From NCBI GenBank assembly GCA_964617825.1, contig CAZTWL010000008.1, positions 61,850-125,849 of the forward strand: a DNA stretch of 64,000 nucleotides. Reading direction: 5' to 3'. Positions 25,277 to 34,770 of this stretch are shown in pieces (positions within the stretch are counted from its first letter, which is position 1; each line of letters opens with the position of its first letter). Made by a program: the position numbers and the translations under genes. The notes below the pieces were generated by a model that was given only the letters and a program-made list of their open reading frames with translations, was not told the origin of the DNA and did not search any database. This DNA comes from VSJD01 sp964617825 (GTDB lineage Bacteria; Verrucomicrobiota; Kiritimatiellia; JAAZAB01).

Positions 25277-25726
25277 AAGAGTAATCTCCTTGATGCATCC
25301 ATGATTTTCGGACAAGCGACTGGACAACAGGTAACAGTTTACCTCATTCCGATACGTCGGATAATTTCACGGTGGTGAGGCTGGGTCAAACGGTATTTAA
25401 GGGTAAATTACGAAAAAGAGAATGCTGAGCTTTGGAATGGCCATTCACGTATCGACAGCGGGCACGTTTTCACTTTCACATATCTCCCCATCGTCGCGCC
25501 GCCCACAATGCCGAGTTACGCCCCTTATCGCCCACCAACAGAAACTCCTCGAGCTTGGCCAAAGCGGCAAGACAGAGATCGAGATCAAGTATTGGCCACT
25601 TAAGATGATCTCCGTAAAGCAACTGCACATCTAAAATCGATCGCTTTGATTGGCACAATCGCGACCGGGATCGGCACGCACTGTCCGGAGACTTCGGCAA
25701 AATGACGCACGAAAGGGCTGACGGCC
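25277..25726. other. 450-bp degenerate intergenic stretch
   Basis: Two minus-strand frames overlap here in a way that suggests a decayed gene. One (about 25630-25720) reads PFVRHFAEVSGQCVPIPVAIVPIKAIDF before failing. Another (about 25476-25640) reads DVQLLYGDHLKWPILDLDLCLAALAKLEEFLL. Joined by a frameshift near 25630 they might be one protein, but I cannot name the family. The right part near the aldolase fragment has nothing recognisable. Confidence 0.35.
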
Positions 25727-27556
25727 TTATTGCTTATCCGCCGCGCCCCGCTCCGGAGAGGCTTGCTCAAGATATTTCACGAGCGTTCCCTGAACATCGA
25801 CGCCCTTGGCCAACGACTGGATATGCAGATACGAAAAGCCGATGGGCATTGCCTTTGCAATGGCATATTCGGCGCATTTTTTTGCATTTATAAACATGGC
25901 GGCGCGTTTCTCAGCGCAGTTCCATTCGATTTCAAGAACAGACCATTCATTTTCAGGAAGCATGTCCTTGGACAATTCAAATGAAAATTGGGCGAGTTCT
26001 CGGACGGTAACGTCAATCGGATTGAACCAGCGATCGCAAAGCGAAAGGCGTACGCCGGCGCCTTCAATGCGTATTTCGATTTTAAGCTTGCCGTTAAATG
26101 ACGCGGGGAAATTCCAGACGGCGCCCTGAACTTCGCTGAAAAGGCGCCCGTCCTCGATGCGCGCGATTTTAAGAACGTCACGATTGGCGCCGGACGGATC
26201 GGGCGCCATCGTTGCGCCATTGGTCCTATTCCAGGAACAGTGCCCGGCAAATCCACGAAATCCGCCGCTTAGGCTTTTCAGGTAAACCTGCGTGCTGAGC
26301 TGGTTCATCCCGTATTTAAAATCCTCGGTCCTCCTGGTTTCGTAAAGCCAGTCCGGATCGAAAAGCAGCATTTTGCGCGAGGCCGGATTTTGACCGAAAC
26401 TCAGGAGCACTTTCCCGAAAAGGACTTCGAGGGCCTGAAACTGGTGAACGCTCGTATCGTGGCTTTTCGAAGATGGCGCGCCGCGTTCGCGAAAATCCGC
26501 GCAGTTACGGATCGCGTTGAGGTGAAGTTCGCGGAATCCAATCCATGACTTTCCATCATCTTCGCTGATGGCCGCATGGCAGACATCGCGATTCGTGAAG
26601 ACATCCTCCCAAACACCATTTTTCTCGTCCTCGCCGAGTTCAGGCTGGGTGTCGTGGTCAAGTTCCGGCAGCGGCTGAGTATTGCACCAGAACAATAATA
26701 TCCGTCCGTCATGCAGGCGCAGCAATGTCGGCATGGTGCTTGTCGCATGGAAAGGCGACGGCGCCGGACTTGTCCAAGTCGCTCCGCCATCATGTGAAAA
26801 ATATTGATAGTGGAAATCCTGCGAGGTCCTGGAAAGCAGAAGCAGAACGCCAGTGGAAAGCTCGACGAGCGTCGGCTCGCACGAATATTGCTGCCAGCGG
26901 ACGCCTTGGTGCGGCCAGGCGACCTTGTGGGCGGCAACGCTCTCCAGGATTGTGCACCGCCAGGTTGCGGCATCGTCGTCCGACCGCAATACAACCGGGC
27001 ATAGCTTGGCTTCATGCCAGACTTGCGCGGTGCACAGCCATCGTTTGCGGCCGCGTAACGGAATGGGCTGGCGCAGATCGAGCAACGGCAGGGCGCTGAT
27101 TCGATTTACGGTAACATTTGGATCGCCCGGTCCATTCGGCGCACTGAGACAATAAATTCCATCGCATTCCGGACCGGCCAGGGCGGGATACGACAACAGA
27201 TTATAATTGTTTGCGTTTAAAATTGTTATGTATTTGCCTGACCAGGGACTTCTGACACTGGCGCCCAGCTCACGATCATCGTCGACAACAAATGTTTTCC
27301 ACGAGAGACCACAGTCGCGCGAGGCGATATAGATGCGCTTTTCCTGCCCGGAAATGAGTTTTTTGCCGTAATGGCGTATTTCACCGTCACCAAGCACACA
27401 AAGATCGCGATGCGCATCGGCAGGAGGAACGGCCACGATTTCAGGTTCAAAAACAGCTTTTAATTGAAAGGTCTCGTCTGCGGAGAGACTGAAACCCCAA
27501 GCTTTTTCCATATTCGTCAGGCCGGGCATGGGATGTCCATTCATCAGGCCAGCCAT
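25727..27556 (-). CDS. Sialidase-family (BNR/Asp-box) protein
   Basis: A 609-residue protein whose N-terminal two thirds should form a six-bladed propeller. Four Asp-box motifs are clear: SRDCGLSW (79-86), SDDDAATW (192-199), SHDGGATW (254-261) and SEDDGKSW (331-338). The C-terminal part (about 450-600) looks like a beta-sandwich of the concanavalin type (KIEIRIEGAGVRLSLCD, EWSVLEIEWN). No signal peptide is evident, unusual for a secreted sialidase, so it may act inside the cell on imported glycans or start elsewhere; a Met at residue 16 is an alternative start. The Arg triad cannot be assigned with certainty. It is 54 bp downstream of the dehydrogenase gene, probably in its operon. Confidence 0.75.
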   Translation of the reverse strand: MAGLMNGHPMPGLTNMEKAWGFSLSADETFQLKAVFEPEIVAVPPADAHRDLCVLGDGEIRHYGKKLISGQEKRIYIASRDCGLSWKTFVVDDDRELGASVRSPWSGKYITILNANNYNLLSYPALAGPECDGIYCLSAPNGPGDPNVTVNRISALPLLDLRQPIPLRGRKRWLCTAQVWHEAKLCPVVLRSDDDAATWRCTILESVAAHKVAWPHQGVRWQQYSCEPTLVELSTGVLLLLSRTSQDFHYQYFSHDGGATWTSPAPSPFHATSTMPTLLRLHDGRILLFWCNTQPLPELDHDTQPELGEDEKNGVWEDVFTNRDVCHAAISEDDGKSWIGFRELHLNAIRNCADFRERGAPSSKSHDTSVHQFQALEVLFGKVLLSFGQNPASRKMLLFDPDWLYETRRTEDFKYGMNQLSTQVYLKSLSGGFRGFAGHCSWNRTNGATMAPDPSGANRDVLKIARIEDGRLFSEVQGAVWNFPASFNGKLKIEIRIEGAGVRLSLCDRWFNPIDVTVRELAQFSFELSKDMLPENEWSVLEIEWNCAEKRAAMFINAKKCAEYAIAKAMPIGFSYLHIQSLAKGVDVQGTLVKYLEQASPERGAADKQ

Positions 27557-27610
27557 TCAAACAGCGATTATCCCGCTTAGCATCGGGACACATGCCGTCC
27601 TGCCGCGAAC

Positions 27611-28891
27611 TCAGCGGATTTTCTGGCGCGACGCGAGGAAATCGGACTCGTCGCGCTTGGTCCAGGCCTTGACGCGCAGGAGTTCCATTGACGGGATCTG
27701 CGGATAGAGCACGATCTTGCCTTCCACTGTCTGGGCCTTGACCAGGTCCAGAGCTTTCGGAAACTGGTCCAGACTGCCGACCATGTCCAGGTGCATGCCG
27801 GGATCGAACTCGCCGGCATCCACCATGCGCAAGGCCTCGGCCACATCCGCCGGACTGCCGCCGCTCGATCCGCAAAGGCGGATTTCATCGTAGTGCACGC
27901 GGAGCGTATCGAGTTCGAGCATATGATCGCCGCGTTTCAATCCGCCGAAAAGATTCAAGACTCCGCCCTTGGCCAGCCATTGCTGGCATTGGGCTTGCAC
28001 GCTGCGAATGCCCACGGCGGCAATGATGTCGTCGGCGCCCTTGCCGTTGCTGACCTGTTTGATCAGCGCCGGGCCCTCGGCAGAGAGCACGGCATGCAGT
28101 TCCGTGCCGGCTTTTTGGGCTTTTTCCGCTAAATTCGCGCGCACCAGCGCAAGCCGCGCCTCGATGATATCCATGACGATCAGGTGCTTCGGCGAAAAAC
28201 GCAAGGCCGCCTCGGCATGCATCTGGCCCATGGGCCCCGCGCCAATCACCACGGCAACGCCGCCGCGCAACAAGCCCAACTGCGGGACGCGCGGCGAGGT
28301 CGGCGTTTTCTGGTGAATGTGAATGTGCCGATCCTGGGCGGAAATAACGCAGGAAAGCGGCTCGCACAAGGCCCCGGCAAAGAAAGGAATGGAGTCGGAA
28401 GGCAAAGGCAGGAGACAATCGGCGGCAATGATCTCTTCGGTGATCAACATGTATTCGGCCAGATGACCGGACAGGCAATAGCCAACCGCGACTTTTTCCA
28501 TGCCCGCGCCGCCGTTCCGGAAACGCTCGCGGTTATTGATCGGCGGATGATCCACCGCCGGCTGCGTGGCATAACGCCGGCCCACGGGATACTTGGAAGC
28601 CACGTTTTTGCCGGCCTGGACAATGGTCACACAGCCTTCATCGCCGAGAATCACGGGGAACTTGGCCATATCCCAGCCGTTGATGAAGGTATGCTCGCTC
28701 CCCTGGGCCACCAGCTTGAGGATGGAAGAACAAACCCCGGCGGCATCGACGCGCGCCAGCGCCTGATTGTCATTAGGCTGCGGAACCGGCACGGTATCCA
28801 CATGGATGTTATCGAATCCGGCGCCGTGCAAACGTACGGCGCGCATAGAAGCAGGAATGGCCACCGACCGTGTCGAGGTGTTCTTTTTCAT
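27611..28891 (-). CDS. Zinc-type MDR dehydrogenase
   Basis: A 426-residue medium-chain dehydrogenase/reductase. The N-terminal GroES-like domain includes RVDAAGVCSS in the catalytic-metal region and the ILGDEGCVTIV segment. The Rossmann domain follows, with VAVVIGAGPMGQMHAEAAL as the NAD(P) fingerprint. The protein is longer than typical alcohol dehydrogenases, with an insert around PPINNRERFRNGGAGMEK. By analogy it may oxidise a sugar alcohol, sugar acid or threonine-like substrate; the neighbouring sialidase-like gene favours carbohydrate. A 105-bp gap separates it from the pyruvate dehydrogenase operon upstream, so it may have its own promoter. Confidence 0.78.
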   Translation of the reverse strand: MKKNTSTRSVAIPASMRAVRLHGAGFDNIHVDTVPVPQPNDNQALARVDAAGVCSSILKLVAQGSEHTFINGWDMAKFPVILGDEGCVTIVQAGKNVASKYPVGRRYATQPAVDHPPINNRERFRNGGAGMEKVAVGYCLSGHLAEYMLITEEIIAADCLLPLPSDSIPFFAGALCEPLSCVISAQDRHIHIHQKTPTSPRVPQLGLLRGGVAVVIGAGPMGQMHAEAALRFSPKHLIVMDIIEARLALVRANLAEKAQKAGTELHAVLSAEGPALIKQVSNGKGADDIIAAVGIRSVQAQCQQWLAKGGVLNLFGGLKRGDHMLELDTLRVHYDEIRLCGSSGGSPADVAEALRMVDAGEFDPGMHLDMVGSLDQFPKALDLVKAQTVEGKIVLYPQIPSMELLRVKAWTKRDESDFLASRQKIR

Positions 28892-28996
28892 AATAATTTC
28901 ACCAATCTAACGTGGGCGCGGTTCATAACTTAAAGGAAACAACCGCGATTACACTGATCAAACAGCTGGAAAGTCCCCGCGACCCGGGTTAATTCA

Positions 28997-30400
28997 TTAA
29001 GCCTGTTTGCGCCGCGGCGGCGGAGCATGGATGCACTGGCCGTGCACGGCATGGCTGGCTTCCATGAAGGCTTCCGACAGCGTCGGATGCGCTTGGATCG
29101 TTTGCGAAAATTCAGCGGCGGTCAATTCGGCCTGGACGGCGGTGGCGGCCGCGGAAATCAATTCCGTGGCATGCGGACCGACGGCAGCGGCGCCCAGCAA
29201 CTGATCGGTATTCGCGTCCACAACCCATTTGACGAAACCGGCGGTCTCGCCCGAAGCCACAGCCTTGCCCAGGGACGCAAAAGCAAACTTGCCGGTCTTG
29301 ACCGCGCGGCTCTGCTGCCGGGCTTCCTGCTCGGAAAGGCCCACGACGGCAACCTCCGGCGCCGTAAAAATACAGGACGGCACAACCTGCGCGCGCACGG
29401 CCCGGCGCGAACGGACGGCATGTTCCGCCGCCACGAGACCCTGGGCCGTCGCGGCATGCGCCAGCTGCGGACCGCCATTGACATCGCCAATCGCATAAAT
29501 TCCGGCCGCCTTCGTCTGGCAAACGGCATTAACTTCGATATAGCCCTTGGCATTGGGTTCGAGGCCGGCTTTGTCCAAGGCCAGAGTTCCGGTCACCGGA
29601 CGGCGGCCTACGGCCGCCAGCATCAGATCCGCTTCGATCGCCTCGCCGGCAACCTGGCCCTTGACTCCCCTGGCATCGGCCTTGATTTGTTCCAGCGCCT
29701 TGCCGGTCAGAATGCGGATTTTCAGTTTCGATTCCATGTAGCGGCGCGCTTCGGCACGCACATCGGCATCGAGCATGACCAGGATGTCCTCGAGAATTTC
29801 AACGATGGTCACCTGGGTTCCAAGCTGGGCGGCCATGCAGGCCAATTCGCAGCCGATCACGCCGCCGCCAAGCACGATCAGGCGCGCCGGCAATTCGGTC
29901 CGGTCCAGGAAAGCGCGGCTGTCCACCACGCTGGCGGCTTTCGGCAAAAAGCCCGGCAGCGCCGAACTGGAGCCCGTGGCAATAATAACACGGCCGGCTT
30001 CCAAGGCCACGGAATCCTTGCCGCTCCGCTGAACGGTCAGACGATTGCGGCTCATGAACGAAGCCGTGCCCTCATATACTTTTACGCCGTTGGCCTTCAG
30101 CAACTGGGCGATGCCGCCGCAGAGTTTGGCCACCACCTCATTCTTGTGCCCGATCATGGCGGCATAGTCGAACGAAATTTTTTCGGCGCTGACCCCCAGG
30201 AGCTTGGAATGCTGCATGTGCCAATAGAGCGACGAGGAAGCAATCAGTGTTTTTGTGGGAATGCAGCCCCAATTCAGACAGGTTCCGCCAAGGGATTCCT
30301 TTTCCACAATGGCCACGGAAGCGCCCAACTGCGCCGCGCGAATCGCGGCCGGATAGCCGCCCGGGCCGGCACCGATAACGATCAGATCATACTTTTCCAT
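28997..30400 (-). CDS. lpdA: Dihydrolipoamide dehydrogenase (E3)
   Basis: Reoxidises dihydrolipoamide on E2 and passes electrons through FAD to NAD. The 467-residue flavoprotein has the FAD-binding GAGPGGYPAA, the redox-active disulfide in GGTCLNWGCIPTK, and the NAD-binding segment LGGGVIGCELACMAAQLG. YAIGDVNGG (second FAD motif) and the C-terminal interface HPTLSEAFMEA with the catalytic His-Glu pair follow. Its start overlaps the E2 stop by 19 bases, so the two are translationally coupled. It is the last gene of the pyruvate dehydrogenase set. Confidence 0.95.
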   Translation of the reverse strand: MEKYDLIVIGAGPGGYPAAIRAAQLGASVAIVEKESLGGTCLNWGCIPTKTLIASSSLYWHMQHSKLLGVSAEKISFDYAAMIGHKNEVVAKLCGGIAQLLKANGVKVYEGTASFMSRNRLTVQRSGKDSVALEAGRVIIATGSSSALPGFLPKAASVVDSRAFLDRTELPARLIVLGGGVIGCELACMAAQLGTQVTIVEILEDILVMLDADVRAEARRYMESKLKIRILTGKALEQIKADARGVKGQVAGEAIEADLMLAAVGRRPVTGTLALDKAGLEPNAKGYIEVNAVCQTKAAGIYAIGDVNGGPQLAHAATAQGLVAAEHAVRSRRAVRAQVVPSCIFTAPEVAVVGLSEQEARQQSRAVKTGKFAFASLGKAVASGETAGFVKWVVDANTDQLLGAAAVGPHATELISAAATAVQAELTAAEFSQTIQAHPTLSEAFMEASHAVHGQCIHAPPPRRKQA

Positions 30401-31734
30401 AATTCCAAATCCTCGAGCATTTTTTTAACACGATTGACAAAACCCGCCGCCATGGCGCCATCAACCAGCCGATGGTCGGATGAAAGCGTAATTTTCATTT
30501 GCGCGCGAATTTCGATCTTGCCATCCCTGACCGCCGGCACCTGGCGGGTGCTGGCCACCGCCAGGATGGCGCTTTCGCCGGGATTGATGATCGCGGTAAA
30601 GTCTTCCACGTCGAGCATCCCCATGTTCGATACCGTGAAAGTGCTGCCGTTCATTTCATCCGGGGTCAGTTTGCCGTCACGCGCCTTGAGCGCCAATCCC
30701 GCCGTGCACTCGTGCAGTTCGGCAATCGAAAGATCGTTGGCATTCCTGATTACCGGGACCACCAAGCCCTCGGCAATCGATACCGCCATGCCAAGGTGGA
30801 CACGACTGTGCCAGCGGGTGACGCGGCCATCGGTCGAACTATTCAGCGCGGGAAATTCGACGAGCGCCAGGGCCACTGCCTTGAGAATAAAATCGGTCAC
30901 CGTATATGGCTTGTTTGCCTTCTTCAGGATTTTGCGCCATTCAAGCAGGTCGGTCATGTCCACCGACACCGTCACGTAGAAATGCGGGGTCGTCGTGAAA
31001 CTCGAGGTCAAGCGTTGGGCGATAACCTGGCGCATCTTGCTCATCGTCACGGGCTTCTCGGCAATGGCCTGCTGGATATCCGCCACCGCGATGCGTTCCC
31101 GTATCCCGGCCGACGCCAGGGAAAGCAGATCGATGCCATTTTCACGCGCCAGATTCTTGGCCGCCGGCGTTATTTTCAAGTCTGCATAGCGCTTGGCTTC
31201 CAGATAGGCCTGAACATCTTTTTCCACTACGCGCCCGCCGGGACCGCTGCCGGGAATCGGATCGGCGCTGATGACACATTCGCGGATCAGGCGTTTGGCC
31301 CGTGGCGAAACGATTTTACGCGCAGGCTGAGGCGGAAGAGCGGCAACAGACGGCGAACGAACGGCGGCCGAATCAACCGCGCCCGCCGCAGTCTTAGCGG
31401 CAGCCGGGGCCGCCCGTCCCGGGGCGGCCGGAGCGCTCGCCGGACTCGCCGCAGGCGCCGCCCGGGCAACCGGTTTCACTTCCGGAATCGGATCGCCCGG
31501 CTGGCCGATGAAGCCCACCGGCACCGAGACCGGCACCGTCTGGCCTTCGGCCACGACGATTTTCAGGAGCGTGCCTTCAAAAAAACTTTCAATTTCGAGG
31601 ACGGCCTTGTCCGTTTCGATTTCGAACAAAATTTCGCCTTTTTTGACCGAATCGCCCTCGTGTTTGTGCCACTTGACAATCGTGGATTCTTCCACGGTCT
31701 GGCCGAGTTTCGGCATAATGACTGTTTGAATCAT
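30382..31734 (-). CDS. pdhC: Pyruvate dehydrogenase E2, dihydrolipoamide acetyltransferase
   Basis: Transfers the acetyl group to CoA. Domains in order: a single lipoyl domain (1-80, lipoylated Lys43 in ETDKAVLE); an Ala/Pro linker (about 90-140); the peripheral-subunit-binding domain (SPRAKRLIRE to VVEKDVQAYLEA, about 145-185); and the catalytic CoA-acyltransferase domain ending in SSDHRLVDGAMAA, with catalytic His421 and Asp425. At 450 residues it is a standard one-lipoyl E2. The E1 stop is 89 bp upstream and E3 overlaps its 3' end. Pyruvate rather than a branched-chain acid is inferred from synteny and the E1 sequence. Confidence 0.93.
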   Translation of the reverse strand: MIQTVIMPKLGQTVEESTIVKWHKHEGDSVKKGEILFEIETDKAVLEIESFFEGTLLKIVVAEGQTVPVSVPVGFIGQPGDPIPEVKPVARAAPAASPASAPAAPGRAAPAAAKTAAGAVDSAAVRSPSVAALPPQPARKIVSPRAKRLIRECVISADPIPGSGPGGRVVEKDVQAYLEAKRYADLKITPAAKNLARENGIDLLSLASAGIRERIAVADIQQAIAEKPVTMSKMRQVIAQRLTSSFTTTPHFYVTVSVDMTDLLEWRKILKKANKPYTVTDFILKAVALALVEFPALNSSTDGRVTRWHSRVHLGMAVSIAEGLVVPVIRNANDLSIAELHECTAGLALKARDGKLTPDEMNGSTFTVSNMGMLDVEDFTAIINPGESAILAVASTRQVPAVRDGKIEIRAQMKITLSSDHRLVDGAMAAGFVNRVKKMLEDLELWKSMI

Positions 31735-31822
31735 AATAAATGCTCCCTAAGGCGATCGAACTTTAACCCATTAACCGCGGATAACACGCAGGACCAGAAT
31801 AATCAGCGGTTACGCAATAAGT

Positions 31823-34111
31823 TTACAAAATCATTTTCGCCGCGGCAACAATGTCATTGGCATTGGGCAGGAAGGCCGCTTCCAGAATATGCGATTGGGG
31901 CGCAATCCCATCTTTGGCGCCAACCCGCATGACCGGCGCATCCAGGTCATCGAACGCCTGTGCCATGATGGCGGAAGCGATTTCACCGGTAAAGCTGCCG
32001 ATGCTCACCGCCTGGCTGGCAACCACGCAGCGTCCGGTCTTGCGAACCGACTGGAGAATGGTATCCATATCGAGCGGGACCAGGCTGCGCAAATCGATGA
32101 CTTCGGCGCTGACATGTTGTTCGTCCTGGAGAATCTTGGCCGCCTTGAGGGCATCATGCACGGCCGGGCCCCAGGCAACCAGGGTAATATCCGATCCCTC
32201 GCGCTTGACATCGGCCACACCGAGCGGCACGAGATATTCGGTTTCCGGCACCGGTCCCTTAAGACCGTAGAGCAGCTGGGACTCGATAAACATGATCGGA
32301 TTGTTGTCGCGGATGGCCGTCTTCAACATGCCTTTGGCATCGTACGGCGTTGCCGGATAGACAACATATAAGCCCGGAATATGGGCAAACATGGATTCCA
32401 GCGTCTGCGAGTGCTGGCCGCCGTAGCCCTTACCGCCGCCTACCGAAGCGCGGACGACCATCGCAATTTCCACATTGGCCCCGGACATGTAATGCCACTT
32501 GGCGGCCTGGTTGCTGATCTGGTCGGAGGCCATCAGGGCAAAGTCCATATACATCAGTTCCACGACCGGGCGCAGGCCAACCATGGAAGCGCCGACCGCC
32601 GTGCCGCAAATGGCCGCTTCCGAAATCGGGGTGTTAAAGATGCGCTCGCGGCCAAACGCCTCAAGCAGGCCCTTGGTCACCTTGAAGGCACCGCCGTAGT
32701 CGGCCACGTCTTCTCCGTAATGGATGACGCGGTTATCGCGCAGCATCTCCTCAACCAGCGCTTCCTTGATGGCATCCTTGTAGGTCAATTCGCCGTTGAC
32801 CCGCTTGATCGCCGGCAATTCCTTGACGATTTTCGTCTGGCGCGCCGCTTCCGGCACGACCTCGCAGGTGGTGTCCGTATACATGTATTTGATAACATCG
32901 GCCGCCACGGGATCGGGTGAAGCCGCCGCTTTCTGGGCGGCGCGCGCATTGCGGTCGTGCACTTTCTGCTCCAGCGCCGCCAGCGTATCCTTGGTCAGCA
33001 CGCCGGCTTCCACCATCTGGCGCGAGAAAACCGCAATCGGATCCAGCGCCTTCCAGGCCGTTTCCTCGTCCTTTGTGCGATATTCCGTGCGCGGATCGGT
33101 CAGCGAATGTCCGTAATAGCGGTACGTATTCAGCTCGACAAGATAGGGACCTTTGCCCTGACGGCAACCATCGGCGGCGCGCTGGATAGCCTCGCGCACG
33201 GCCAGCACATCCATGCCGTTGACGACCTCGGCATGCATGTTGTTGTCGGCGAAGCCCGCGGCGCGGCGCGCCAGCGTATCGACGCCGGTAACTTCCTTGA
33301 GCGCGCGGCCGGTCATGCCGTAATGATTGTTCTCAATGACGAAGATGATCGGCAGGCCGAAAGGATTCTTGGTAATTTCGTTGGTATACTGGCCCATGGC
33401 CGCCCAGTTCAGGGATTCGAGCACGACGCCGTTGGCATAGGCGCCGTCACCCGCGAAACAGCAAACCACGCGCTGATTCTGCAGATAGCGGCAGGCCATG
33501 GCCGCGCCGGTGGCGATCGGCACCCCGCCGCCCACGATGGCATTGGCGCCCAAATGATTCAGGGTGAAATCGGCAATGTGCATACCGCCGCCGCGCCCTT
33601 TGCAGTAGCCGCCTTCCTTGCCGAAGAGCTCGGCAATTGTCCGGAAAACATGGTCCTCGATGACGGCATCCATCAATTCCGCGCGCGTAGCCGCCGTGCA
33701 GCCCGGCACGCGCTTGCGAAGAGCGGCGTCGTCCATGGCCCGCAGGGCGACACACCCCTTGGCAATGCTGTCGCCATGGCCGCGGTGCGTGCTGGTGATA
33801 TAATCCAAGCCTTGCAGGCCCGAACACGATCCGGTGGAAGCCGCTTCCTGGCCGATGGAAACGTGCGTCGGCCCGCGGTAGTTAAAATTCGGCAGAGGAT
33901 CGTACGCACCGGAGCGCAGCTTGACGATCATTTCCTCGAACTCGCGGATCGTCAGCATGTCCTCCAGGAGTTGAACCGCCTGGGCAGGCGTCAAATGCCC
34001 GGCCGCCAATTCCGCAGCCAGCGTGCCCTTAAACTTATAACACGCGATGGCGCCACATTGGACCGTTGAGGGTTTAAAATCCGGTTTGATATTGCTTAGA
34101 TAATTAGGCAT
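31823..34111 (-). CDS. pdhA: Pyruvate dehydrogenase E1, alpha and beta fused in one chain
   Basis: Decarboxylates pyruvate with thiamine diphosphate and acetylates the E2 lipoyl group. The 762-residue protein joins what are usually two subunits. The alpha half (about 1-395) has GQEAASTG, RGGGMHIAD and the diphosphate motif GDGAYANG (221-228) ending at the NNHYGM region. A polar linker spans about 395-436. The beta half runs from about 437 to 762 (YGEDVADYGGAFKVTKGL, NTPISEAAICGTAVGA, GGGKGYGGQHSQTLE, AWGPAVHDALKAA). The ATG at 34111 has AGAGGTG upstream; the frame extends to 34306 without family-like sequence. It heads the E1-E2-E3 operon. Confidence 0.93.
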   Translation of the reverse strand: MPNYLSNIKPDFKPSTVQCGAIACYKFKGTLAAELAAGHLTPAQAVQLLEDMLTIREFEEMIVKLRSGAYDPLPNFNYRGPTHVSIGQEAASTGSCSGLQGLDYITSTHRGHGDSIAKGCVALRAMDDAALRKRVPGCTAATRAELMDAVIEDHVFRTIAELFGKEGGYCKGRGGGMHIADFTLNHLGANAIVGGGVPIATGAAMACRYLQNQRVVCCFAGDGAYANGVVLESLNWAAMGQYTNEITKNPFGLPIIFVIENNHYGMTGRALKEVTGVDTLARRAAGFADNNMHAEVVNGMDVLAVREAIQRAADGCRQGKGPYLVELNTYRYYGHSLTDPRTEYRTKDEETAWKALDPIAVFSRQMVEAGVLTKDTLAALEQKVHDRNARAAQKAAASPDPVAADVIKYMYTDTTCEVVPEAARQTKIVKELPAIKRVNGELTYKDAIKEALVEEMLRDNRVIHYGEDVADYGGAFKVTKGLLEAFGRERIFNTPISEAAICGTAVGASMVGLRPVVELMYMDFALMASDQISNQAAKWHYMSGANVEIAMVVRASVGGGKGYGGQHSQTLESMFAHIPGLYVVYPATPYDAKGMLKTAIRDNNPIMFIESQLLYGLKGPVPETEYLVPLGVADVKREGSDITLVAWGPAVHDALKAAKILQDEQHVSAEVIDLRSLVPLDMDTILQSVRKTGRCVVASQAVSIGSFTGEIASAIMAQAFDDLDAPVMRVGAKDGIAPQSHILEAAFLPNANDIVAAAKMIL

Positions 34112-34335
34112 AAGTTCAACACCTCTACTATGCGGTCGGATTGCGTCAAATAACGGCTTCTTCGACCTAATGGTTCCATCCAACACATTGCCGGTAGACA
34201 ATACAGTTCGGCAGGCAAGCCTTTTCAGCGATCGGGCAGAACGACAGTTCTCGCCGCCACTATTGACAGCGAGGACGCGAACGACACGGATTAAAATGCC
34301 CTTCACGATCCCACAGGGGCGGGACAGGAAGCATG

Positions 34336-34563
34336 TCAGGCTTTGAGCGAATTCTTGGCCAACGAAAAATCGATTTCGGCCACGAGCTTGCCATCGGCAA
34401 CTTCTCTGAGCACGATGTCTTCGATATCTTCATCCGGACTAAGCGGCTTGACCAAGGGACGATCTCCCAAGATCAATTGTTTCACGCGCTTGGAAACGAT
34501 ATTGATCAACACCGAAGAATTCGGAACTCGCCGCTTAGCTGCATTCAGATTTTCAAGATTCAT
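34336..34563 (-). CDS. rpoZ: RNA polymerase omega subunit
   Basis: A 75-residue protein matching the short RpoZ form: SSVLINIVSKRVKQL followed by a basic segment, RPLVKPL, then DIEDIVLREVADGKL, the conserved helix that contacts beta-prime. Omega helps assemble and stabilise RNA polymerase. The ATG at 34563 has a strong GGAGGAG ribosome site (34569-34575). Its own promoter (34590-34618) lies downstream of the groEL terminator, so it is not part of the chaperone operon. The pyruvate dehydrogenase genes begin 224 bp downstream on the same strand. Confidence 0.85.
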   Translation of the reverse strand: MNLENLNAAKRRVPNSSVLINIVSKRVKQLILGDRPLVKPLSPDEDIEDIVLREVADGKLVAEIDFSLAKNSLKA

Positions 34564-34589
34564 GCCATCTCCTCCAAAAAAACAGGCGC

Positions 34590-34618
34590 ATTATAGTTGG
34601 CACCCCTCAAACACGCAA
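34590..34618 (-). promoter_or_regulatory. rpoZ promoter
   Basis: Minus strand: TTGCGT (34613-34618), 17-base spacer, perfect TATAAT (34590-34595). The expected start of transcription is about 20 bases before the ATG. It lies just after the groEL terminator. Confidence 0.65.
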
Positions 34619-34631
34619 GCTTTTTGTCAAT

Positions 34632-34682
34632 AAAAAAGTTCGGCGGCCAAGCCCGGGGATCAACCCGTGCCGGCCGCCGAAC
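34632..34682 (-). terminator. Intrinsic terminator after groEL
   Basis: On the minus strand, an 11-bp perfect stem (arms at 34672-34682 and 34638-34648, GTTCGGCGGCC with GGCCGCCGAAC) is followed by a T-run (34632-34637). The loop is 23 bases. It closes the dnaK-groES-groEL transcript and insulates rpoZ. Confidence 0.8.
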
Positions 34683-34770
34683 CAACTATTCACTTTGGAA
34701 GCGCGCCTTGGCTTCGCCGCAGGGGCTACGTTGCCGCAGCCCCCCGGCGCCAATTCACGCTGCCAAACGA

